Shown here in pieces: positions 23,931-33,900 of a stretch of DNA of 64,000 bases. Within the stretch, counting starts at the first letter, position 1. Every line of letters starts with the position of its first letter. This DNA comes from Symsagittifera roscoffensis (lineage: Eukaryota; Xenacoelomorpha; Acoela; Convolutidae): contig NC_087062.1 of the NCBI RefSeq assembly GCF_963678635.1, positions 69,970,223 to 70,034,222 on the forward strand. Direction: 5' to 3'. The translations under genes were made by a program, and so were the position numbers. The notes beneath the pieces were generated by a model that searched no databases, was not told the origin of the DNA, and was given only the letters and a program-made list of their open reading frames with translations.

Positions 23931-26719
23931 GCTTATGCTATTGAATAAAAGTGTTCTCATTTTTGTAACCAAGTGCAAAAAGCCTTAAGGCCATCTTTTT
24001 TTCTTTGACTGTTTTGAAACAACGTCAAATTCATAAGACTATCAGTTTTTTTCGGTTTCCTTTGCCTTCATTGACTCTTTTCCATTTTTCTGTTTGCTAA
24101 GTTTACTTTTATTACGCTTGCCATTAACAAGCGTTTTCAAACTGCAATATAGACTTTTTTCTGGTTAACAACTAGTTTAACAAAATCAGTTGAATCACTT
24201 GCTGACTTCTTTTCACTTCTCTTATTCTCTTGTCTTAACATATTCCAGGTTGCCTTTGTACCCTAAGGTCTGGAGTTAGAGTCGTCGCTGGGCCTTGTTT
24301 TTTGAGTATCAAGGAAATTGAAAAAAAAATCCGAGAAAAATCAATTGTTGGTTTTTTGTTTATTCTTTCTAGTTTTGTCGGCTAAAATGCAACAACGGAT
24401 TTTGCTTGAGCTGTAGACAATTTTTATTGTAGTTTGTTCATTCAAGTGCAAGTGTTGTTCATTCTAGTTTCAGGGGAGACTTGAAATATTTTAATAAAAC
24501 CAAAAAATAATTTTCTTTTCGGTTCCAGTGGTTTCAGCTCAAAAATTATTGGCTTAGTTGCCACATCGTTGATTTTTCTTGTGCTGTAAACAACTTTTAT
24601 TGTGTTGTCCATTGTTTTTTAAGGTGGGACTTTAAACTTTTTTTATAAAATAATTTTTTTTGCGGCTCAATTTAAGTCTGCTCTAAGGTTGTCTGTCTGC
24701 TTGATTTTTTTTCGGCTTTTTATGTTTTTTTTCTCTGTGTGTGTGTGTGTTGTATTGCAAGTGCTGCGAAGCTCCTCTCCGACTCTGTGTAAAATATCAA
24801 CCGTACAGTTTACCCCTAACTGATAGATCTACTGAAGTTGGCTAATCGAATTAGAGAAGAACCGAATGATGGAAAAATTTCAACCTGTCGGAATCATCGA
24901 AAACATTTATGATGGAGGGCGTGCAACAGCGCTGAAGTTTAAATCGCATGAAGCAAAACGTTTTGCGAATATTTAAGCTTTTCAACTGGCAATTTTTTTT
25001 CATTGTATAGAGCTAAAGTTGGGAGAGCACTTTGTTAATAGCTGTAGCAATTTAACACTAGCAAATATTTAGGACGCCTGAGTAGTTTTTTTTGTTTTGA
25101 TTGATGTCAGAAGCAATTACTGAAATTTTCTCGATTTTTCCTGCAAGCAACTTAATTTTCCATAGCATTATCTTTTCTAGTCTTTTTCCTAGCTTGTTTT
25201 GAAAGAAAATTCCGGCAATCTTGAACGCTGTCAATTTTCGGTATTATTGTTTTTCGGTTTGAAATAAGCAAAAACTATACAGTATTTTTAAAGCATTTAC
25301 TGGGATTATGTTTTTTATGTATAACAAACATTTTGTTTTTTTTTATATAACAACCATGTAAGTTTTTATAAAAGAATGTATATCAACGAGATTGGCGAAA
25401 ACAATTTTCGAGATATATTTTTCACTCGTAATCATCCAGACAGTTTTATTCAAGCAAAAGGTTTTTGGATAACGAACTTATTTTTCAGATTTAAAATTGC
25501 AACATCCAACAATAAAAAGAATATAACTGAAACGCTACAGCATTGTATAATTAAAAGTTCACTTCTATCAATATTATTAATTTTTACAACTTGCGATAAC
25601 TCAAAAACTGATTTTTTGGGCGGAACGGAACGTCTTATTTCATGCACAAAGAATATCGGAGATACTAGGATAGCCTTTTTCTAACTGTAAACAGGGGTAG
25701 CGCTTAGATTTCCGATCAGAGTTTTAAAAGTTGCAAAAACGTGAACCGGGCAAATTTACATGAAATAATTAAAACAAAAATTATAATTTTTGTTGCAAAA
25801 CGGCGTTGTTGAAAACGAGTTTCGATTTATAATTGTTGTTTTTTAAGCCCCGAGAGAGCGCGTTCGGACTGCTCAAACTGAGTCTCAGAAACGCCACAAC
25901 TCGGTCGAAGCCACGGGTTAAACTATTGTTGTTGTGGGAACAGCTATAAAAATGTAGAATGGTATGGGGAGGGAAATGGACAGTGAACGAAGTTTGGTGC
26001 CACATTTGGGTCAATGCGGTTGAGGCGGATATTGAGGATTAGTTTCTCCTAGCACCACGGGGAAGGGCCTCCTTTCAGAGGAGGCGATACCTGGTGGCCT
26101 TGCAGAGGAGGCGATATCTGGTCTACAGGGGAGGGATTTTCACGGATGATGTTACTGCGATGTGGCCTGTCTGAATTTATTTTAGTTGCAGTTGTTTTTG
26201 AAAAAATTTAAAACTAATAAAATAAAAAGTTCTTAGTTCATTCAAATTGGTGGTGGTAGACATTGAAAAGTTGAAATTCTGAATGAAAATGTTCTATAGC
26301 GCTCGGTTTTGTGCGCCCTTTTTTACGCGGAAAGCATCATTATGTAATGTTTGTTGCTTTGTTGGTAGCATGAGACCAGTGCAATCTTAAATCAGTATCG
26401 CTGAAGCAATGTAGGTATCCAGTAAAGTTGGCTTGGACTGGTCCCGAAAATTTCAAGGCAGAGCTATAAATCTCTATAGATCTCTATATTGCGAGGATGT
26501 TCGCTCGCAAAACTCGCCAAAATTTACGGATGGGTCGTAATAGGGAAGAGTTTTCAAGAGGAAAGCATGAGTTTCCATGTTCATGTTTGGGTCATTAGTA
26601 TAAATTTTGGTGACATCAAAAAGACAATCTTTTAAAGGAGAAGAAAAGAGACATTGAGGTTAAAAAACGGTGCAACTTGGTTAGAAAATTGAATAAAATG
26701 AAGAGTTCGAGTTTATACT
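23931..26719. other. Intergenic AT-rich DNA without a supported gene
   Basis: The stretch holds a short (TG)n run near 24738, another copy of the GCTCC..CTCTGTGTAAA motif near 24770, and a small direct repeat of AGAGGAGGCGATA near 26075 and 26103. An open frame at 25376-25684 has no splice context or recognisable motif. The last four bases, 26716-26719 (TACT), are the left target duplication of the retroelement. Confidence 0.5.
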
Positions 26720-27129
26720 TGGAACCTGATCTAAACTACATTTTATGATTGGATAAATTAGATATTTTACCACTGTAAAGTATTTAATATTAACCAATCA
26801 TGATCCATCTAACTAACAACCCACTTATTTGTAAGTGCTGAAATTACTTGTAATTTCAGCACCAGAGAGATTTGAATTTAACTTAGAAATTAGTTGACTC
26901 TCCAAGAGAACTTCAGCAGCCGCAATAAACCAGTATACCCTAGATCTATTGAGCCTAGCAGAGACTAGTTAAACAACCTGAGACTAGATAGTATAAGAGT
27001 AAGATTAGGATCGGTATTAGACTAAGAAGTTGCACGAATCTATCCGGCCGAAAATAAGATAGCGTGACGAGCAGACGGTGTACCCTATCCGAAATTACTC
27101 TATGAGTTAACCACCTCGGTCATAACTCA
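26720..27129 (+). repeat. 5' LTR (410 bp)
   Basis: It begins TGGAACCTGATC and ends CATAACTCA. It contains a near-perfect dyad at 26835-26862 (GTGCTGAAATTAC, two bases, GTAATTTCAGCAC). The promoter and polyadenylation sites of the element should lie here, but no canonical TATA box is obvious. I see it as identical to 45215-45624. Confidence 0.95.
26835..26862. promoter_or_regulatory. Palindrome in the LTR
   Basis: Two 13-base arms (GTGCTGAAATTAC and its exact complement) are separated by TT. The same dyad is present in the 3' LTR (45330-45357) and, with one change, in the diverged LTR of the second copy (near 62567-62594). Conservation between diverged LTRs suggests a protein-binding site or an RNA hairpin. 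Confidence 0.5.
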
Positions 27130-27131
27130 TC

Positions 27132-27152
27132 TGGTGCGACCATAAGTCTCGA
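27132..27152 (+). other. Primer-binding site
   Basis: TGGTGCGACCATAAGTCTCG starts two bases after the LTR. Its complement ends in CCA and continues back to a TTCGA as in a tRNA T-loop, so the match to a tRNA 3' end may extend over 20 bases. I cannot name the tRNA. Confidence 0.7.
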
Positions 27153-27216
27153 ACAAGACCTTAATAGCTTAGAATTAACCAAAAATAGATTAGAATTTAG
27201 ACAAAACATTTTTAAA

Positions 27217-27450
27217 ATGTTATACGACGATAATTTAATCGAAATGTCTCTACGACTCAATAGATCAGAGCCAATATTCCGAACGATAATAGAACTACCC
27301 GGAATTGGAAGAAGACCTCGAACCAGAGACGACATACGACAAAGTAGAAACTTACCAAATAGTTATATGATAGTACGGCAAAAGCCAACACAAACTTTTA
27401 TATTTAGAATCTTATTAGCAATGAATTTAGATTTTCATTTGCAAACTTAA
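27217..27450 (+). CDS. Leader ORF of the retroelement (77 residues)
   Basis: ATG 27217 opens a 77-codon frame, and the same frame is open upstream into the end of the LTR (next stop near 27103). The peptide has a basic patch (GIGRRPRTRDDIRQSRN) and no recognised domain. It lies just after the primer-binding site and could be a leader peptide, the N-terminal part of a spliced product, or chance. No splice donor in this frame is convincing. Confidence 0.35.
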   Translation: MLYDDNLIEMSLRLNRSEPIFRTIIELPGIGRRPRTRDDIRQSRNLPNSYMIVRQKPTQTFIFRILLAMNLDFHLQT

Positions 27451-27774
27451 ATCTTGAAGCCAATCTTCATGCTCATTACAGGCGCTAAACAAAATATTAA
27501 TATACAATAACGATTGATAAAAATATCTCAGATCGTTTTCCTAAAATTCTGCAGTATTATATAAAACATGTTTGGAAAATATTTTTTGAAAATCAAAATA
27601 AAAATTAGTAGCATGACAATAAACTGTTAGTAATCATAAAATCATCAGTTGTCTCAGCTTCATCACCTAAAACATAACAGCAATCATAAGCTCACTAATA
27701 TCATTAAAACACTAAATCTTTTCTTAAACAAATTTAAATCATTTTAAACTTAAATTCACTTAATTTTAAAATCA

Positions 27775-28280
27775 GATCATCAAGGCTTATCCTTGGATCT
27801 TAATTCATTTTCTATTTAATTAAATTTAAACTTGATCATCAAGGCCTATCCTTGGATCAAAAAGAACAATTTTGTTCTCCCCTACCCACTTAGCTAGTGT
27901 CTAACGACCTCAAACGTCGATTCACTATCCAACCCTTTCAAAAAAAACCCAAGACTAATAGAAATTTTTGAACAAAACTTATCATTCAAATTAGGATAAA
28001 CAGTGAAGAACTTCGGTTATTCATCCTTCACTTGAACCCTCCTCTTACCAGACCCAGGATAAATCTTAGACTTAGTAAGTTTAAAATAGTATCTAACGAA
28101 CTACTCGCGTTCTAATTATACCTGAACCTTGTGATCGATTTACTATTCTCCAACCCTTGAACACAATCACTACCCTTAAGTAAGATTAAGTAAGTTAACA
28201 CCTTAGCTTATACTAGCCACGAGAAAGTAAAAAATCATTCTTCGGAATTGATATACTTTTCTCTCCAACCCTGAACACAT
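27775..28280 (+). promoter_or_regulatory. Repeated leader motifs and three GTAAG donor-like sites
   Basis: A 25-base motif containing CAAGGCYTATCCTTGGATC occurs twice (27775-27799 and 27834-27858, one difference). A second motif, reading TACTATTCTCCAACCCTTGAA in its middle copy, occurs in three forms near 27917, 28136 and 28250. Three strong 5' splice-like sites are present: GTAAGT at 28075, GTAAGA at 28180 and GTAAGT at 28190. Such a leader could combine packaging signals with donors that feed the downstream AUG-less frames. Confidence 0.4.
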
Positions 28281-28346
28281 AGACCCAGGTTAAGCTAACC
28301 AAAAAATCGTAAGGACTAACAATTTAAGAAAATAGAAATCATCTAA

Positions 28347-28844
28347 CAACTTTTTGCATCCATCATCCTAAACCTTAGGTCATTTAAAAATCTAGGAAAC
28401 AAACAAACAATCGTTTTGCACAAATGTGAAATAGAAAACAAAAAATACGACCTTGTAACCACACCTCACACACAAACAGTTGGATATATTAGAACAAAAC
28501 GACAAACACTAAAAAGAAAAATAATAACTAAACAAAGACAAATAACACGAAAAAGATTTTCCAAAAATAGAAACGCATTTTCAGAATCAGAAGCCAGCAA
28601 TTTAGACGAACTCTATAAATTAAAAGAATCTATAGATAAAAATTGCCCCATTCACGATCAATTATATTTTTCCGACTCAGAAACAACTTCAAATTCATCA
28701 AAAAGAGGAAAAAGAAGAATAAAAAAGCAATATAAACACAAACCAGTACATTTATATAATTGGAATCAACCAATTAGACACATCGATAATTACCTATTAA
28801 CAGTCATTAAACGAAAAAATGAGCCAAACACACACTCCAAGTGA
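28347..28844 (+). CDS. AUG-less basic ORF overlapping the start of gag
   Basis: The frame is open from 28347 to a TGA at 28842-28844, 165 codons, without a single ATG. It overlaps the first 26 bases of gag in another frame. The product is Lys/Arg/Asn-rich with a very basic N-terminal half (KRQTLKRKIITKQRQITRKR) and a middle acidic patch. An acceptor-like CCTAAACCTTAG lies at 28367-28378, so it may be the second exon of a spliced product fed by a donor upstream; a non-AUG start is the alternative. No known domain is seen. Length in such A-rich DNA and the absence of stops argue for coding, but not strongly. Confidence 0.5.
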   Translation, partial: QLFASIILNLRSFKNLGNKQTIVLHKCEIENKKYDLVTTPHTQTVGYIRTKRQTLKRKIITKQRQITRKRFSKNRNAFSESEASNLDELYKLKESIDKNCPIHDQLYFSDSETTSNSSKRGKRRIKKQYKHKPVHLYNWNQPIRHIDNYLLTVIKRKNEPNTHSK

Positions 28845-30915
28845 AGATAGTCCAGATGATGACGATATCTTCCCCTTCCTCGTAGATGCAACCAATGATA
28901 GAGGACAGCATATATTTTGCAAAAATTTACTCCTAAATTTATTTGAACCCGGAATCAGCCCATGTAAAGCAGAGTTCCCAGATGTAAAGATCAAAAGACA
29001 AATTATTGATAACTATCTGAAAGATATATGTAATTTGACACAACAATACGGAATCTACACCATAGAATTCAGCTCACCAAACCCGAATCACCGCAAATAT
29101 GTAATTCAAACAGACGACCTTGATTTAGAATTTTCAAAAGTATTCTCAGAATACATAAAAAGCATACAATATCATAACTCACAAAGAGCAAACTCCATAT
29201 TCACTAATGAAGTTTTTGCCATAATATATAGTTATATCTCAATATTAGAGAACGAAATTCCAATCCCAAGTGTCTCACCGACAGAGACATCCAAACATAT
29301 AAAGGTACGACATGAAATCACACTATTTTCAACTTTTCTACATATAATTAAAGAAAATTTCACCAAAGATGATGTTTCACAACATACAAAACATGACTTA
29401 CAAAAAATTTTGGCATGGTTTATAATAGATTATTTCACACATAATATAGATTTAATTTCACAAGCAAGAAAAAATTTCAGACCTCAAAATTCAAACGATG
29501 ATACCGCCATCACAGAACAGTCAGACTACGTTTGGGACCCCGAATGGTCTCATTATGCATTTATAAATATCCCACAATCAATTGCAAGTCAAGCAATAAG
29601 TACAATATCTTATACCAGAGATTATGTAAGAGTAGTACCATTAACCATTGATGCAACACCATTAAACTACAATACATTTCTACCGGATACGCGAAATAAC
29701 AGCTTAAACTCGACCGTCATACACAATGAAAACCTTAATGGAACTAGAAATCTCACTCAGCAAGATATTCAGACACCATCACACTTCATAAATGAAGAAA
29801 TTGTACAAACAACAACAACTACACAACAAAGTATTTCACCAATACGTCCAAATTTAACAACACCAAGAAATACAAACACTTCACTAGCACAGGTAACCTT
29901 ACAAACAACCGTTAAACCTTCCGTTGCTCCAAAATATTCACAAATGGATTATCAAACATATAGACCCATGACAATACCTTCAAAAACACGCAAAACGTTC
30001 ACAAGAAACACTTTTGCAGAACACAATTATAATTACGCACATTCATCAAAAACAAACTATCCCCCACGAAAAAATAATAATAATCAGATAAGATCTCGAT
30101 ATTGGGATAACCCAATGGCAACAACCAACTCAGTAAATTTTCAAACTAATTCACATCCTCCACAGGATCGTAGTGAAAATTACCCATTCTTTCAACAGAA
30201 TAAAAATAAAAAGCAAGCACCTCATCAAACGGATTATTTATCCTCTGATGATGATTATCTACAACCAGATATATTTGCACCATACACTCAAGAATATCGT
30301 GGACAAGGAGTGCAGAAACCGTATACATATCATAGAATTTTTTCTCCACACCCAACAGATACACAAAATCAACAACCAATACAAATGCAAAACCCAATTA
30401 ATACACAATCTTTTCAACCAATTCAGCCACAAAACCCAATGATTACACACTCGTATCAACCAACACAAATGCAAAATGAAATACCACTTCCATATTACCT
30501 TCAACAACACGAAATAACAAAAAATCAACTTTCAAATTTTTCACAAATGCCAAATGCCGCAGAATCATTACAAATGACAATGAATCCATACCTTATGGGT
30601 GGATCATCAATAACATCAAACAAACCATTAATGGTATTCACAGGAACATACCCTGAATATTCTGTAGAAGATTATTTAAATGCAGTAACAGCAAAATTAA
30701 TTTTAAATATAGGACCTGAACCAATTAATACGCCACTACATCAAAATTGGATACATCGACGCACAGCGTTGATACAAACAACCCTAGACGGCGCAGCCCA
30801 AAAATGGTTTTCAGTATTGCCTATAGAAATAAAATCAAATTGGAAAAGATTTACACAAGAATTTTCAAAAATGTTTGACTCCGAAAGAAACAAACAACAA
30901 CAGAGTTTTATGTAA
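28819..30915 (+). CDS. gag: Gag N-terminal region with the first half of the capsid
   Basis: ATG 28819 in good context (AAAAAATGA) opens 698 codons. Residues 1-200 are probably a folded matrix-like region, residues 230-590 are Gln/Asn/Pro/Thr-rich with repeats of IQPQNP-like units, and the last 90 residues match the start of the retrotransposon capsid domain (VFTGTYPEYSVEDYLNAV, then GAAQKWF and RFTQEFSKMF). The frame ends in TAA at 30913, inside the capsid; the remainder of the capsid continues in the next (+1) frame, which also encodes pol. Either a programmed +1 shift operates here or a small indel has broken this copy. Confidence 0.85.
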   Translation: MSQTHTPSEDSPDDDDIFPFLVDATNDRGQHIFCKNLLLNLFEPGISPCKAEFPDVKIKRQIIDNYLKDICNLTQQYGIYTIEFSSPNPNHRKYVIQTDDLDLEFSKVFSEYIKSIQYHNSQRANSIFTNEVFAIIYSYISILENEIPIPSVSPTETSKHIKVRHEITLFSTFLHIIKENFTKDDVSQHTKHDLQKILAWFIIDYFTHNIDLISQARKNFRPQNSNDDTAITEQSDYVWDPEWSHYAFINIPQSIASQAISTISYTRDYVRVVPLTIDATPLNYNTFLPDTRNNSLNSTVIHNENLNGTRNLTQQDIQTPSHFINEEIVQTTTTTQQSISPIRPNLTTPRNTNTSLAQVTLQTTVKPSVAPKYSQMDYQTYRPMTIPSKTRKTFTRNTFAEHNYNYAHSSKTNYPPRKNNNNQIRSRYWDNPMATTNSVNFQTNSHPPQDRSENYPFFQQNKNKKQAPHQTDYLSSDDDYLQPDIFAPYTQEYRGQGVQKPYTYHRIFSPHPTDTQNQQPIQMQNPINTQSFQPIQPQNPMITHSYQPTQMQNEIPLPYYLQQHEITKNQLSNFSQMPNAAESLQMTMNPYLMGGSSITSNKPLMVFTGTYPEYSVEDYLNAVTAKLILNIGPEPINTPLHQNWIHRRTALIQTTLDGAAQKWFSVLPIEIKSNWKRFTQEFSKMFDSERNKQQQSFM

Positions 30916-33900
30916 TGAAATTCGCAGATTACCAAATGAAACCATCAAACAATTAGCAGTACGTATCGAAACACTAGTTCGAAAAGCATATTCATTAAAT
31001 ACACACGACTATAAAAACACAAAAATGACAGAAATCTTAATGATGACCTTAACACCTCAATTAAGGAAAATAGCAATAAAAAAGAGAGCATCCCATCGCT
31101 CCTCAATTCGAGAGCCCGATTTAGATTTTCGAAAACTAGTAGATAAACTAGAGCAAGCGGAAATCACAATGAAACTTGAAGAAACAGAAAATCTGAAATT
31201 ACAATATGTTAATCGAATTGAAACAAATACCACAAATATCAATAATATACAGGAATCAGATACAGACCTCGTTGAAAAAATCACTGAAATACTCAATATT
31301 TATGAGAAACACCCAAACTTTAAAGGCAAACCATCTTTCAAAAAATGGTGTAATTATTGCCGACGATACGGACATAGTATTTCTGAATGTAGACAAAAAC
31401 AACAGGACAATCAAAACAAACCTCAAAAATATAAAGAACCGAATAAATCATTCTATCAGTACATGAAAAAAGATCAAAATCTACCGAACAAAAATGTATA
31501 CAGCAACAACAGTTCAGGAAAACCACTTCCGAACAATACCAATTACACGAGAACTCAATCACCATATAACTCAAGTTATAGAGGAAGATCACCAGAACGA
31601 AGAAATACACAAAATTCGTCACAAAATCATTACAATAGACCAAATAGTCGAAATAACTACTCCAGATCAAATTCAAATACAACACAGTTTGTTTCTAGAT
31701 CTAATTCCCAATCAAGAAATAATTACTATCCAAACAATCAATCACGAAACTCATCATACAATAGAAATAGAAACTACTCCAATAATCGAAATAGAAGTTA
31801 TTCAAACAACCGAAACCAGAATTACCCGAACAATCGATCAAGGAATAACTCATATAATAGATCAAACTATAACAGACCAAACAATAATTATCAAAACAGA
31901 TCACGAAATAATTCACAAAATCGACATTCAAGTTATAATAACCGTTATAGAAATTATTCCCAATCACCACACAGGAATAATAACCATTATAATAATTCTA
32001 ACAATCGCCACAGAAGTAGTACACCTAAACATCAAAGAAATATTAATCAAGTACAATCAAACCCAGAAACAACATCAGACCCCCCAGGTATTGATGACAC
32101 AGGAAATAACGAACTACAACTAAATCAAATAAACTGTGAATCATCAGATTCAGAAAGTGATACAGAAAACACTATCTCCATCAATATGATAGCAGTCGAA
32201 AATGATTACGAACCTATTATATATGAACAACCTTTTTCATCACATATATATGAAAATCAATTAGAACTCCTTCACAATTATTATATTGAACCCATCCATT
32301 CTACACAAACGGAACAAGAAACTAACGAAATTAACACTACAAATCAATCCAATGAAAATAATAAAACAAAATGCTTGAATACAAATCACATCTATCAAAA
32401 TATACAAAAAGAACAACCCAAAGAAAAAATTTGGACAATACCATTTCTTTTAGAAAGTCCAAGAAGCAAAGAATTTCAACCACCAGATCTTGAAATTGAT
32501 TTTTTAATTGATTCAGGAGCAGAATCAAACATAATAAACATTCCCACATGGAATGAGATAAAATCACTACACCCAAAACTAACGCCCCTTGAAACATCCA
32601 GTAAACTAGCAACAGCACAAGGATCAACATTGGTAAACTATGGACAAATTCAATTATTTCTTCTCCCCACAAGAACAATAGAGCAAAATAAAACTTTAAA
32701 TAAACCATTTAAACAAATATTCCATATCACTGATATTAAACACAATATCATTGGAATACCATTTATTTCTAAATATATACCAACAATCAACATTTTGAAT
32801 AGTAAAATACTAATCAAAGATAAATACACAAAAACAAAAGACACATCCCTAACATTCTTTCAAAGATTAAATAAACAACCACCATTCTTTTCAAAATTTT
32901 ATCCGATATATAATCAACAAAGAAAACACCTGAAACCACTATCAGGAAACATATATAATTTTTTAATAAAACAAGTTCACCAATATGATAAAAAACAAAA
33001 TAGACAACAACTCTATATGTCAGATTTTGAATTCAAACCTATCCATAAGTTTTTCAAAATCACAATCTCATCCATAAAATATTTGAAAAACTCGAATTCA
33101 GATATTATTTCTCTACATGTATACAACAATACACCCTATCAAGTAACATTACCTTTAGGACTTTTAGGCTATTGCGAAACCAACGCTACGATATCACCAG
33201 TACACGAAAAAGCATACCGCGTAAATAATATACTCCAATTATTAGATATTTGTCAATCCACAATTCTTAATGAAGAATTATCCATAATTAATATAATAAG
33301 TAATGAAAAAAGAAATACAGATTATTTCACAAAAACCCCATATTTCAAACCTACATTCAACATAAATAACTATACAGAGAATCAACAGAAATTTTTAACA
33401 ATGTTTAACTTCCAACATTCACAAATAACACAAGACGAATTTGATAAATTAGCCAAACAGTTAATAAAATATTCATCAGTCTATGCAACATCTAAATTTG
33501 ATGTTGGCAAAATCAGTTCATCACTACATCTCCATTTAAAACCTGACGCAGTTTTCAAAAAACAAAGAGCAAGTAAAGTACCAATTCATTTACACGATAA
33601 AGTGAACAGATTACTCGATATTTTAGAACAATACAATATAATCTCACCGGTAAACAAAGAAGAACAACCAAAAGGTAACACATTTATCAACCCTGTTATC
33701 ATCCTAGCAAAAGGAGAATCATTAAAAATAGTTCTAGACGCTAGATATCTTAATTCACTAATAGACGAATCAAAATGCAATTGGCCTATTGAACCAATAC
33801 AAGTTATTTTAACAAAAATAAACGGAAAATACTTTACAACCGCAGATATGAATAGTGCATACAATCAAATGCCACTAGATGAACAATCGCGACGCTTAAC

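Noticed and set aside
25376-25684. 102-codon frame on the + strand
   Set aside because: AT-rich, no motif, no splice context; the - strand is open over the same bases, which suggests chance.
31494-32123. 209-codon frame inside pol in another frame
   Set aside because: It overlaps the low-complexity Asn/Arg region and arises from the A-rich repeated codons; it has no motif.
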